Counted from the first letter of the stretch, positions 24,401 through 52,260 are shown. The stretch: 64,000 bases of DNA from Alnus glutinosa (GCF_958979055.1 NC_084899.1:1376501-1440500), one strand, 5' to 3'. Notes: a model not told the origin generated them from the sequence alone. Numbers and translations are program-made.

Positions 24401-27167
24401 GACTCCTGGCCTATATAGAGATACATATCAATATCACCTCTTAGATAACGAACTACAAATGATAATTGTCAAAAAACTAAAATTAATTCAAGTTTGTTTA
24501 GAGCCAAAGTTCAAAGCAACGGCACTTGAAGCAGAGAACCTAATATCTAAATTTCCCCTACACTTAATTTTGTTCTTCATTTAAGGCAAACCTTTTTCCC
24601 TACACCATTACGCGAAAGCCTTGAGGAAAGAAAGAACAATTTCATTCTTCACAATTCTAATTATGGGCTTGAATTCTATTCAAAACTTGCAGAATGTTAA
24701 CCAATCACCATTGCTAGGCCAAAGAGTCACAACATCTAAAAAGAGATTTATTAGGACAATGGTTAACAATATGGCATAATAGACGAAGTCAGTTTATGAT
24801 ATGAAAAATAAAAAAGGAATATTTTAAGTTTAAGAAATTAAACTTAAAATATTGTTGCCTCTTTATTTCGTATGCTGTATTTTTGGACGGTGGCCTTTTT
24901 GTCACCCTTGTCGATTAGCTTTTCTGATTTTCTTGTTCGTTTTTCTCTGCCTTCTTAGGCGTTTCCTTGTGTATACTTCCAGTGTACTTAGGGGCGCCTT
25001 ACGCTTTCAATAAAACTTTATTTACTTATAAAAAAAAAAGACTTTAAGAGTCATATGAATCTCGGCTGCATCCCTAAGGCAATAGTTCAGGCGCCTCAAG
25101 CATTGAGGTGTTTTCCTTAACCTTGAGGGTAGCCTATATAAGGAAAATACAGCATTGAATAAAGACACACACAGAAAACATAATAAATGAATTGAATATA
25201 AAAGAATGGACAGAAGTTTACCATATATGTGTGTCATTACTTCCCCTATTCTACCCCCTTGTCTTCTTACTCAATTTCTACTTTCAAAAATATGTTCATT
25301 TATACATTTTTACTACTCTAATAGTAAAAAAGTATAAGAATAATATACTTTTCAATAACAACCTCAGATGCATAAAATAGAAGCTCTATCCCTTTTAAAA
25401 GTCTAGATTTCCTAAGAAGAATAAGAATAATATATAAGGGGGAAAAAGGCAGAAAGAAAAAAATATTATTTTGATAAGTAAAAGAAAAAAAGATATAGAA
25501 AAGAAATAAATAATGAAATTGCAGTATAAAGAACATGGGAAGAATATACTTTACCCCCCGCCCCCCCCAAAAAAAAAAATCACCCATTTTACAACTACGT
25601 CTTCAAACTTTAAAAAGTGACATTAAGGCCCCGCATACAACCATCGCATGTCAAATTAGACACTTTTGTATTTTCATCTCCAAAATACCCTAAAAGTTAA
25701 TTAAAAATAACCATTTGAAAAAAATAAAAGTATTTAAAAAAAATAAAACAAAACAAATTGAAAACACCAACAAGGGGTGGCGCTTTTCATATTAGCCACC
25801 TTAAATTTTTTTTTTTTCAAATGGTTATTTTTATTTTTATTTTTTAATAACTTCAAGGGTATGTTAGGGAGAAAAATAAAAAGTGTCTAATTTGACACGT
25901 GATGGTAGTATGTGGGGCCTTTTTTTTTTTTAATAAGTAAGAGAAATATCATTAAAAAGCGCAAAGATGGTAGTATGTGGGGCCTTAATGTCACTTTTTA
26001 AAGTTCGGAGGCGTAATTGCAAAATAGGTGATAGTTCGGGGCCTACAGAATATTTTTCCCAAAGAATATCGTATTCATCAACAATCCTATCTAGCCCCAC
26101 AATATTCTCACAAAAGGCTTGAACATATTGTCATGAGTTCATCAACTATGAACAGCTCTGGAGTTTTAATATTAGTCAGTAAAGGCTCATAATGATGATT
26201 ATAACAGCTAATTGTGCCCTACGGAGGGCTATGTTCCTATGTTTCTTCCAAGGAAAAAAATAGATAAATCCTACAACAAAATGGCAATTAAATATACCAG
26301 CACGGTCAAGTGGATGCTTTTAATAGATGCTATTGTGTTAAGGTTCAAATAGACACTATGGAGAGATGCATGAATAGAAGTAAGAAGTCATACCTGAAAC
26401 CATGGGATTCATTACTTAACCTTGACCGGGCATCAGTGACAGGTCTTTGCTGTATTCCCTGTTTAGGTTCCCGGTAGCCATCAATTTGTTTATTTGACAA
26501 TGTACTTGGAGAAACATCTGGCTTTATCCCAGAACGCTTCTTCTTCATTTTTGACTTCTCCCAACCATCACCACCAATAGGTAATGTTCGATCCTCAGCC
26601 TGAACTGCACCGCCATTTGCAATCCTTAGCATTTCCCTATCCCTATCTACAACCCCAGATGGCCTGACAAGAGCATTACTCCGCACATCCATCTAGATTT
26701 AAAAGAATCCATGTCATTCATCTCTTAGAGGAATGATAATTCAGACAATGTGCATGTTAGACATAAAGTTGGGTACACCAAATATAGATTTATAAAGCAA
26801 AAAAAGTCCATCAGAATGCCAAATATATAATATAACAATAGGAACGGTATAACCTAACAGGTGCACATATAAATACATGCAATCACATATACATATAAAC
26901 TCAAGAAACTACATAGTAAATAAGACACCTGATAAAACCGAAATAAATAAAATTATATAAAGAACAATAAGTATCATATGATTCATATCCTCTCACCTAA
27001 TCTGGAAAAGAACAAAAATCAAAATAAGTGATAATCGTAGAAGGAAAAATTAACTGAGAGGCTTCCATATCATATGAAGGTAATGCATGTATGTGAAGTA
27101 CAAAAGAATCATATCTACACTGATAACCATATTGCCAACTGGTGCTTGTCAAAAAGCAAAAAGCCAA

Positions 27168-27202
<35 letters not shown>

Positions 27203-28048
27203 GAGAGAGAGAACAGGAAGCACAATGCATAAATAAAATAGTTGTTTCAAGTTAATTAAATGAGATATTCATCCCAAGTTACATACTCTCACATCCACCA
27301 AAGAAGTTCGAGTGCGCTTGTTTGGGACAGCATTTTTAGTTCGTTCTTCTGGCTTTTGCTGCTCAAGTTCAAAACCACTGGTGATGGCATGACTCTGAAT
27401 TCCGATTTTACCTACATTTGGCCCCAGGACTGACCGATCACTTGGTAACACACTAGACCTGTCACTAGAAAAACTTTCTGATCGAGATCTCTTCTTTGAC
27501 GGTATGCTTGGGAAGAATTTGTTGAAGACAGATAAGGATTCATTGAAAATTTTCACCCGTTCCCTGCTAAATATTACAATGTTATAACTCGTTACAACTT
27601 CAATCTCAAATGCAAAGTATATGAAGAACTACCTCGCCTTAACAGAGATTTCACGAAGACAAGCCTTTACTCGTTTGATTTCCTCTGGTAACGGAAGTGG
27701 TAGCAGCTTGCCTTTTGAAGAACCAGATGGAGAATCATCTGGTGAAATGCCAAGTGCAACACCCACATGCCGTTTAAATTCCACTTGACGACTAGCCTTA
27801 TGCTCTGCAGCCAGTACCTTTGGATCAAAACGCAAGCATTGCAAGAAGTTCACTACATCTCCTTGTGTTACTGCAGAACTGCTTCTCAACATGTTTGGGA
27901 GAGAAGATAGAATTGGATTCTCCATGCTCTCACGAAAGCTACCCGATCTGTCCAATGGACCAGTAATGTGGGATCCACGCTGCCCACTGGTGTACAATGG
28001 TCTATCCGGACTACCAGAAGGCAGATCAAATTTGCTAGATGTTGCCAT
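15456..28048 (-). CDS. ADA3/SCS2-like SAGA-associated nuclear protein (At4g29790/At2g19390 family)
   Basis: Coding exons: 28048-27633, 27563-27287, 26692-26394, 24410-24228, 24027-23272, 23155-23061, 22962-22903, 22818-22730, 20514-19921, 19629-19555, 19218-19148, 19050-18993, 16661-16406, 16177-15456. They join in phase to 1316 aa. The N-terminus (MATSSKFDLPSGSPDRPLY, then TQGDVVNFLQCLRFDPK) matches the plant family of At4g29790. The middle is Ser/Arg/Lys-rich and probably disordered. A coiled-coil-like stretch around EEKYQGL...KKGLLDRLLKSASAMKDLQEK and a conserved CEKYM segment follow. The last 70 residues are acidic and hydrophobic (DDLDDQ, IDDDALQDNDF). From memory, members were proposed as plant ADA3 or SCS2 subunits of the SAGA acetyltransferase complex. 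No catalytic domain is seen. Exon 5 uses a weak donor (AAAG|GTCAAA). Introns host a TRIM and several LINE ends. Gene model strong, role inferred. Confidence 0.85.
16741..16917 (-). mobile_element. LINE/L1 3'-end fragment in an intron of the ADA3-like gene
   Basis: Poly-T, then GATAAGTAAG, AAAAAGCGCAGAGGGACGC, and CACAGGAAGTATACAAAAG: a well-kept antisense L1 tail, in the same transcriptional sense as the host gene. No reverse transcriptase coding is left. Confidence 0.7.
17547..17850 (+). pseudogene. RNase H-like (RVT_3) retroelement fragment, frameshifted
   Basis: One frame gives AALLEVKLAASMGNYPLILEGDS..., typical of the RNase H domain of plant non-LTR reverse transcriptases. The domain end (NSRAHQVARWTTSHQIFGSFP) appears in a second frame from about 17755. 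It lies antisense in an intron of the ADA3-like gene and is a dead fragment. Confidence 0.6.
21268..21777 (-). mobile_element. TRIM element (terminal-repeat retrotransposon in miniature), complete
   Basis: Two LTRs of about 205 bp (21268-21472 and 21572-21777), each starting TGTAA and ending TTACA, flank about 99 bp of internal sequence. Next to the right LTR is TTTGATACTA, which on the - strand reads as a primer-binding site for initiator tRNA-Met (TAGTATCAAAGCC). A purine-rich AAGAGTGGAAGTTT sits beside the left LTR. The element is flanked by a perfect 5-bp duplication ATAGT (21263-21267 and 21778-21782). It codes for nothing. Located in an intron of the ADA3-like gene and in the same orientation as the gene. 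Confidence 0.85.
24890..25039 (+). mobile_element. LINE/L1 3'-end fragment in an ADA3-like intron
   Basis: Sense copy of the L1 3' UTR: GTATACTTCCAGTGTACTTA, GGGGCGCCTTACGCTTTC, ATTTACTTAT and an A tail. It is 5'-truncated with no coding part. A perfect 15-bp inverted repeat (24818-24832 / 24839-24853) lies just upstream. Confidence 0.7.
25555..26043. mobile_element. Foldback/MITE with long inverted arms
   Basis: The left arm (TCACCCATTTTACAACTACG, CTTTAAAAAGTGACATTAAG, GGCCCC, CAAATTAGACAC) is matched in reverse complement by the right arm (GTGTCTAATTTGACACG, GGGGCC, TTAATGTCACTTTTTAAAG, GCAAAATAGGTGA). The right arm was later split by a 43-bp LINE end. A possible duplication of the AGAATAT type at both edges is not exact. 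Confidence 0.6.
25923..25965 (-). mobile_element. 43-bp LINE/L1 end with a 21-bp target-site duplication
   Basis: Only poly-T plus AATAAGTAAGAG and ATTAAAAAGCGCAAA remain of the L1 3' end. The 21 bases at 25902-25922 (beginning ATGGTAGTATG with the preceding G) are repeated at 25966-25986, giving a clean target-site duplication. It sits in the right arm of the foldback, so it is younger than the foldback. Confidence 0.75.
27167..27194. repeat. (CA)n microsatellite
   Basis: About 14 CA units followed by a short (AG)n run, in an intron of the ADA3-like gene. Confidence 0.9.
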
Positions 28049-28104
28049 TGCATTAGTTTCCCCTCATCCTCTGTGCCACAAACCCAGAAAACATAGTGGT
28101 GCAT
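27886..28104 (-). CDS. Possible 72-codon uORF overlapping the start of the ADA3-like gene
   Basis: An ATG at 28104 opens a frame (MHHYVFWVCGTEDEGKLMQ...) that runs past the main start at 28048 in another frame and stops inside exon 1. If the leader is spliced as proposed, ribosomes starting here could not easily reinitiate at the main ATG, so it may lower output. No conserved peptide is recognised. Confidence 0.3.
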   Translation of the reverse strand: MHHYVFWVCGTEDEGKLMQWQHLANLICLLVVRIDHCTPVGSVDPTLLVHWTDRVAFVRAWRIQFYLLSQTC

Positions 28105-28184
28105 GACAAAGTTGTGGTACTATAGCACATAAAGGCGAAATTTATGCCAATATTTACAATGACCGCCTGGTCCAGACAATGCTC
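28049..28184 (-). other. Leader exon segment of the ADA3-like gene
   Basis: On the - strand an acceptor (CCATTGCAG|GAGC) lies at 28184, and the sequence then runs without another good donor into the ATG at 28048. It contains an upstream ATG at 28104. Inferred from splice signals only. Confidence 0.45.
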
Positions 28185-28867
28185 CTGCAATGGTGAAACC
28201 AAATAATTACATGACATGTAAGGGCTTCACATCTTAAGTTCCTCAATGACACAAATATAACTTGAAATAACAAGTAGATTTGAGGTCCAAATGAACCAGC
28301 AACAGTTAATTGCAGAAAATGTTTGTGCATGCACTGTGTGTGCCTAAGTTAAAATAAACAAATAATAATAAAAAAAAATAAAAATAAAAAAGAGGAAAGA
28401 AAATGTCTTTGTGAGTAAGAGCAATAACATAAATCATAGAAATCCTAAAATCTTTGATATCACCCAGTTTCACACCTTCATGATCCAAAACAGAAGGGAC
28501 TACAATATCCTCCACAGATATCTGGACTCTTTTTTTTCTATGATTATCGAATTTGTCCAATTTTTAAAGTGGATGGATGGGAACCCCACCCCCCGAAAAA
28601 AATAAATAAAGAAACACAAGCGTGCAGACTCGTGTGCGAACGCACACGCAGTCGCATAACAACAAATAAAGAGATTGTAAATCGACTCCCAAAAAATAAA
28701 TAAAAATGCTATAGCAATAAACTAGCACTCGTCTTCTTAGCATTCAGCTGATTGCCAGAAAAGGGTACTTCCATCTACAAAGAAGATTAAAATTAAGCAA
28801 ATCCATGAAACTGCTATGTATTACTTTGTTTTCAGTTGGTGCTACCTTTATCCTCTAACAAATTCTT

Positions 28868-28927
28868 TTTTTTTTTTGATAAGTAAATACACCTTTAAAC
28901 GCAAGTAAAAATACAAAAAACATGATA
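28868..28927 (-). mobile_element. 60-bp LINE/L1 end with an 18-bp target-site duplication
   Basis: Poly-T plus GATAAGTAAATACACC is the extreme L1 3' end. ATCCTCTAACAAATTCTT occurs at 28850-28867 and again at 28928-28945, an exact 18-bp duplication. Lies in the proposed leader intron of the ADA3-like gene. Confidence 0.8.
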
Positions 28928-29129
28928 ATCCTCTAACAAATTCTTCTCTTCCAGATTTTCTTGTACTGCCACTTTTTCCTTGATGCACTCTTTGCTATGC
29001 ATTTTTTTTTAGGTGTATGTAACTTGTTATCCATGCATTGCAAATCAATTCAAAATTGACTCATAATCTAAGCGATTTCATAGTCTTTGCAACCTTGTTT
29101 GAAGATTTTGTCAATCAAAGTAAGTTAAC

Positions 29130-29235
29130 ATATTCATAAAAACTCTCCCTAATTAGGTGTTTCATTTTGTATACTTCCAGTGTACTTAGGGGCGCCTTAC
29201 GCTTTCAATAAGACTATATTTACTTATATAAAAAA
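29130..29235 (+). mobile_element. LINE/L1 3'-end fragment
   Basis: TAATTAGGTGTTTCATTTTG, then GTATACTTCCAGTGTACTTA, GGGGCGCCTTACGCTTTC and ATTTACTTAT followed by an A-rich (AAT)n tail. It is nearly the same as the copy at 24890-25039. Confidence 0.7.
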
Positions 29236-30427
29236 TAATAATAAAATAACAAATAATAATAATAAAAATAAAAAAACTAACAAGCTTATCATTAAATAAC
29301 ATGGTATTGAGCTCCTAAAATTTGTCATATCCCTGACTAGGAACAACCAAAAAAATGACACAAAACAATGATATCCTAGAAAACTTAAGCAACTACCTCC
29401 TCGTAAAATTATCTTTGCAGTGATTCTCTATAACGCACACGCCCAAGAATTACATAAAGACGTGTTTACTCGTTAATGCAAAGGCGCTAGTTTACGACTA
29501 ATATAAAATGGTATTGAGTTCAGACATGGCGACTTACATGATGCATTGATGACAAAGGAAATCAGCAACCTGGACTCCAACCTTGAACTGCTTTATAATG
29601 ATATAGCAAATTTACAATCCCCGCACCCCCTGGTCAATGAGAGCATAAATAGATCAAGAATAACAAACCATTGTGCGTTTGATTAACGCAAGTGATATAA
29701 TAAAATTCAGCTATGGCTCACACTCTTAGCCCCTAATCTCAGCTCCTTAAATATAATTGACAATAAATTAAGGTTCAAAAACACTAAAATGACCAAACCA
29801 AAATTACACAATTGCCTGCACCCAACCAATGGCTGCAATTGTACTACCACATGACATGAATACATGCAGTAAAACTATCCCAACTGACATGGCGGGTCAT
29901 ACCATTAATTTCAAAAGCTATCTTGCAACATCAGTTGGCACACACTTTCTCTAAATCACAGTCAGTATGAGTAGCAATTTTGTTAATAATGTTTCCTCAT
30001 TTAAAAAACAAGTTCACTTCCTAAGTTATCATTCACCGTTAAAATCACGTCCAATGAGGGCACACGAAAATTTTCCTACGTTTTGTCTATCTGTGATTGT
30101 TTAAATTCCTCCATTTCCTAATATCATTCTAATAAAGTTTCAAAATTAAATTAAATGCTCTTGAAGTTTGAAACCACTGTCCTCTTTCCAAATTTTAGAT
30201 TTTTTTCTCTCAATCCGAGTTCTTTTGAAAAAATAAAACAACAAAAACAAAAACAAGAAAATCGCAAACCAAAAAAGGAAACTCTAGGAGTTGAATCAAC
30301 AGGAAACCTCATAAATCGAAACCAAAAAATCTACCTTCAATTACCCAAAAAAAAATTAGAAAAAAAAAAATTTGAAACCCTAGAAGTTAAATCAGCACAG
30401 ATTAAAATACACATAAATTTGTATACC

Positions 30428-30640
30428 TTTTCAATTGGGCTATCAGTGTCAGTGCTTTTTCTCGCGCTGCGACGATTCCGAGATTTGGAGATTCAACTGG
30501 TTCCGAATTGGGTATTTTGGGGGTTAGTACGATTTGGAGCTCGAAATCGAAGGTTCGTACAAAGCCATGGAGGACGAAGCACCCTGTGTTTTGATCGGAA
30601 ACGAAATTGGCTATACCGAAGTTACCGTTATGCCCATGCT
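30428..30640 (-). other. Probable first non-coding exon of the ADA3-like gene
   Basis: This stretch is GC-richer than its surroundings and ends on the - strand in a good donor (GAAAAG|GTATAC, intron from 30427). It lies 2.4 kb upstream of the start codon, a usual layout for large plant nuclear genes. The transcription start is only approximate. The + strand frame over the same bases (30155-30724) has no recognisable domain and I read it as a shadow. Confidence 0.4.
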
Positions 30641-30840
30641 TTGTTTTGTTTAGGATTTAAGAGTGGGTGTTGTAGTGGGGGCATAAATGGAAGAGAAAAG
30701 TTGAGCCGGCTCGATCAGCTTTGAGTTTGTATTTGATATTGTGATTAATACTGATTATAACTATTTTGATTATGTGACTGCGAAGATCGAACGATGTTTG
30801 CCGATGTGAGAGGTAAAAATTATTGTCCCATTTTTATTTA

Positions 30841-32649
30841 TTTATTTTTTTTTCCTCGTAAGTGAGATAAAATATTTCATTAAAATAAAAAATATGCAAA
30901 GAAAGGGATGGAGAGCCCCAAAATTATCCAAAAACATTCAATATAATGTAAATAAAAATAAAATAAAAATAATAATCAAACTAGAAAATGAGTCAAAGAA
31001 GGGCTCATTGACCAAGAAAATTATTCATTTGCTAATGCTTATAGAATGTGCTTTTTTTCTTTCTTTTTTTTCCTTTTGCGGTGAGATAATATAAATACGA
31101 AAGTTATTTTAAGTATTTTATGTGTCAAGTTGTTTGAAATATTTCTAAAAAAATTAATTAGTTAAATAAAAATGTAGGGTGGGAATTATCAATGCTCTAA
31201 AACTTGTAATTATTTGATTGTTCAGTTGATAATTTTTTTTTTTTATATAAAATTATAGGGTCATAATTCAATTAATTTTGAGAATTATATATGAAATAAT
31301 TTATTATTAATGTAAACATATATATTCAAATTTATTTATTTTTTATTGAAAAATATCTACATAAAGTTAACTAAAAAATAATACATATTTTACTAGAAAG
31401 GTGTTTTATCAACAGTTAAGAGCATTGTTGTCGTTTAGAAAGATATTCATAATAGTTGAATTATTAAATTTTATATATCAAATTATCTTAATCAGTTTCC
31501 CTATTATACAATATAATTCAAAATCGTGATATATCTAAACAACAATTGTGTCGACATTAAATTCATAAAATCTAAAGATATATATGTTATGACATAATGA
31601 ATATTTTACTACGTTATTTAAAATTTTAAAATGACGTAATACCTTACTCATTGTTAGATGCAACAAAACAAATTTTAGATTGAGAAATGTAATGGAAAGT
31701 ATTATGATCATTGTTAGAGGTGATTGTAATAAAGAGCAAAAAAAATTCCATATATTTTAATTATTTTTTATTCAGCAAATTAGTAGAAACTTTTAGAATT
31801 TTGAAAAACATTTTCAAATGATATAAGATACATTAGTGTGCTTTCCCATGAAATTGCATATGAAATTAAAAGTTATTTATTTATTTTTGAGTACTTTGGA
31901 TGGGGCATACATCTCCTATCTGCGGTAATTAGGGATCCCCTCCTTTTAAGGCAAGGGTATGTGAGAAAGGGTCTCCTGTTTGGACAGATAAGTTTCTCTT
32001 ACTATTCTCCTGTTATTATCATTGCCCCCTTACATTTATATGGATAATAATAAGAGATCCGAACTCATTTGAATAGGATAAAGTCTTTAGAGCCCCAAAT
32101 TAAGTTCAAGCTAGCTTGGGCTCCCACCATTTCATGTTGGAATCCTATATAAAATAGGACATTTTCAATTTAATTTGAAATGGACAGTATCTATTTCAAT
32201 GTCATAATTTAAAGTTTGTGTATCTAACGGTGTACATAATACCACATTATTTAAAATCTTTTAAAAGGCGTGCTAATATTAACATCATGTATATCGTTAT
32301 ATACACAAATTTTAAATATTGTTCATGAAATACTATCAATTTCATTTGAAATGTAAATGATCATTGTCTAATCAAGATGGGCTTGAACTTGCAAGGCAAT
32401 AGAGTAATTTCACTATGATTGATCATCCTCATTTTAGAAGTTGAGATTGGGCCAACAGGAACTTGGCTTGAAGCCCCATCGTTTATAACGGGTTGAATTT
32501 GAGTTGAGGAATAGAAAAATGGATTTGGGTCGCCATGTGATTAAAGGGTGTTAGATGTTTACAACTTTTTACTCCAATCACATGCTAACACTCGCCAAAA
32601 GTTGTAAAAATGTGTAATAGTACTCTACAAAAAATGTGATTATGACTTT
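30841..32649. other. AT-rich intergenic DNA, no gene seen
   Basis: It begins with a degenerate antisense L1 tail (30845-30900, CGTAAGTGAGATAAAA). The rest is AT-rich with no supported exon. The + frame at 31838-32047 has no recognisable domain. Confidence 0.45.
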
Positions 32650-32746
32650 CTATTGGGTGTGACGTGGCTGACTAACGGAATAGGACTAACGTTTTCAATA
32701 ATCACATACTAACACTTTTGTTAGTCAACCACGTCACACCCAATAG
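32650..32746. repeat. Hairpin-forming inverted repeat (MITE-like) with ACGTGGC cores
   Basis: Arms of 27 bp (32650-32676 and 32720-32746) are complementary with one mismatch and contain GGGTGTGACGTGGCTGAC. The loop is 43 bp. Each arm carries an ACGTG core. AATCACATGCTAACAC near 32575 is repeated as AATCACATACTAACAC near 32700, so the element probably extends further left. Confidence 0.6.
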
Positions 32747-33128
32747 GAACCCATTAATGCTTGGATTGTCCATTTATAACTTAAAAAATAAAAAATAAAA
32801 GAAAAAGAAAGGAAAAAAAGATATGACTATTTGCAATGCACACAGTTAGGGATGGAACTACATGGTGGCTTGGGGAGGGGGGCCGACCAAGTTTTCCCTA
32901 AAAAAAAAATTAAAAATTAAAATTTTATCCCTAATTGTTTTAATTTTTTTTTTTTTTTTAGTTTTAGTTTTGCCCCCCATTTTTTTTTTTCAATTTTGCC
33001 CCCCCAAAATCCCAAATGCTGGCTCCGCTCCTGCACACAGTTATACATAGATACTAATAAACACTACAAAACACATTAATGATTGTAACTAATTAAACAA
33101 TATAATAGTAGCCGCTCAATTTCTTTTT
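32747..33128. other. Intergenic, repeat-like
   Basis: Contains T-, A- and C-homopolymer stretches and GCTGGCTCCGCTCCTG (33018-33034), a motif often seen at the ends of plant repeats. No coding sequence is supported. Confidence 0.35.
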
Positions 33129-33237
33129 CTTTTTTTTGACATGTCCACATAAGAGAGGGATGAAGAATTCGAACTAGTGACCTTCGCATCATGAGGTGTG
33201 ATCTCCAGCTGATTGAACTACCCCTTGGAGACAACCA
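33129..33237 (-). mobile_element. tRNA-derived SINE
   Basis: Read on the - strand it starts GTCTCCAAGGGGTAGTTCAA. It has an A box-like TAGTTCAATCAGCTGGAG and, about 35 bp later, a B box-like GGTCACTAGTTCGAATTC, and ends in an A-rich tail (T/C run at 33121-33138 on the + strand). The box spacing and order are those of a polymerase III tRNA promoter. The flanks CCGCTCAATTT and CCACTCCATTT may be a worn duplication. It is not a functional tRNA: no acceptor stem or proper anticodon arm is seen. Confidence 0.6.
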
Positions 33238-33716
33238 CTCCATTTACAGGCAAATGGAATTGAATTGTTTCGTAGTTCATATTTAAATATGGTATGTTGT
33301 TACGTCTGTTAAAACTTTTAAATGACATAACACTATATACATATTTAAATGCAACATAACAAAATTTGGAACGTGAAATAGTCCCTAGGATCTTGATCCC
33401 ATCATTACATGCTAAAATTGATCTCATCAAGACAAATGAAACCCTAACCATTATCGTGAGGCCAGATTTTGTTTTCTGAATATTCAAGATTAAGTAATTA
33501 TTCTTAATTCTAATTTATATTTTTAGCATATTGTCTATTGTTTATCATAAAATTATGTTTTCAAACAAATTTTGGCATTTTTTTGTTTTTTTGAGCCTAT
33601 GCAACCAATGTAGTGCAATAATAAAAAAGCAATGCTACATACCACACATCCCTGTTAACTTCAGCTAGTTAAATAGACAAACTCGTACTACAACTATGCC
33701 AAATGGCAAATGAAAC

Positions 33717-33832
33717 TTTACTAACTGATGTAGAGCTTATTCATTGAAGATGTTCAAAACAATTAATAAAAACAAATACTACAGGTACCAATGAATAAGT
33801 TTCATATCATCTTAGTAAAACTCTCTTTGTAA
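33717..33832. repeat. Dispersed repeat, copy 2
   Basis: Second copy of the repeat at 13125-13255 in the same orientation, with only scattered substitutions. Confidence 0.6.
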
Positions 33833-34806
33833 AAATTTAAGTACATGTAACATTTCTCTTCTTAATAGATTTGAATTCAACCTTAAGGTTCAACTCCTTT
33901 CCCTTTAAGAAAGCCTTCCCTAGGCAGATCCAAGACCAAACATCCCACAAATATTTGTAATATTTTACAAAGATAAATGTGATAAAAGCTAATGTAACAA
34001 GGTCTAGTAGCCATTGATTTTTTTCTCTCTCTTTTTTTTTTTTTTTCTTCAAACAATAGTCGATCTAGAGGCTACTAGACTCTGTCACATTAGCTTTGTG
34101 CAATATTTGTGAGATATTTGTGTAGTATATAGCATTTGAGTTTATAAACTTTCCAACTTTTTTCTTTTAACCATAAATCCAGTGCAAACAACAGAAAAAT
34201 TTACTTTTTAAGGTCACTATCAAAATGCCAAATGGAATAGGATCACCTCCATTTCATGGTCAAGGTATAATATTGTTATATCTATCCGTGTATATAATGA
34301 CACATAATAAATATGTTTACATGCTATTCAAAAAATTTAAATGGTGTAAATGATGACACCATTAAATGCAACATTAAATCTTGACCAAAAAATAACTCAT
34401 CTCCATTTCACTTCGTTGTCCATGGCGGAAATGATAAAAGACATAATGATTACATAACATTTCTACAAGACCTTATTCCTCAATCTTTGGAAACAACTTG
34501 ATTTCATATTTTGCTCACCAAAGTCCTAGGCTGTCCATACTTCATACTTCACAGCTTCCTAGACTATCACGAAGAACAAAAGAAAACTGAAAAAAGAGTA
34601 GAAAAAGACCAGCAACTGCCACAAGCGAAGGCATATTGAGTATGCCAACCTGGGTAGTCAGGACCAGAATATGGCTTAAAGATTCCTACTTGATACAAAA
34701 ACTTCCAATTAGAACTACTACTCATGCTACAAACCAACCCATCAAGGGCCATTCCTGAAGCTCCTCAACTGTACACTTGAAGTTCTGCAACACTATGCCA
34801 GTAAAC
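33833..34806. other. 3' flank between the NDR and ADA3-like genes
   Basis: No supported coding sequence. Two stretches around 33990 and 34060 share AAGGTCTAGTAGCC / GAGGCTACTAGACTCTG and neighbouring words in opposite orientation, an inverted repeat of about 60 bp per arm (roughly 33950-34125). Confidence 0.4.
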
Positions 34807-34812
34807 TTTATT
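34807..34812 (-). terminator. Candidate polyadenylation signal of the NDR gene
   Basis: AATAAA on the - strand 120 bp past the stop codon. Confidence 0.5.
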
Positions 34813-34931
34813 CATAATGCAGAAACGGGCAAAACCTGGCCGAAAAATAAGCAGGTATACCCACCATCTTCGTAAGAGGGCTTGTCCATGTGTTCCACGA
34901 GAAGCTTTACATGGTAAGGGTTGGCCGCTCT

Positions 34932-52105
<17,174 letters not shown>

Positions 52106-52260
52106 ACCCCCTCTCTCTCAAACGCTATCCCTCTCGTTCTCTCTCTCTCTCTCTAAAGATTTGCTTGGGTCTGTGTGTATGTGTGTGAATTTTGATGATG
52201 GTGACAACGAAGCAACACCCATCGAACCTCAAAAACAACAAGACAGTCTCTTTTTCATCC
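52106..52260 (-). promoter_or_regulatory. 5' UTR/promoter of the NDR gene with a CT-rich tract
   Basis: A GA/CT run (about 52138-52155) lies about 35 bp upstream of the ATG at 52105, on the strand that reads GAGA in the transcript. This resembles the leaders of the MKK2-like and ALP1-like genes. No clear TATA box. Confidence 0.35.

Noticed and set aside
30155..30724. 189-codon open frame on the + strand
   Set aside because: Low-complexity Lys/Gln-rich start, no domain. It overlaps a GC-richer stretch better explained as the leader exon of the - strand ADA3-like gene.
31838..32047. 69-codon + strand frame with a hydrophobic end
   Set aside because: No domain, no splice signals and no homology recognised.
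33129..33237. Functional tRNA gene
   Set aside because: A and B boxes are present, but no cloverleaf with a paired acceptor stem could be drawn, so a SINE is the better reading.
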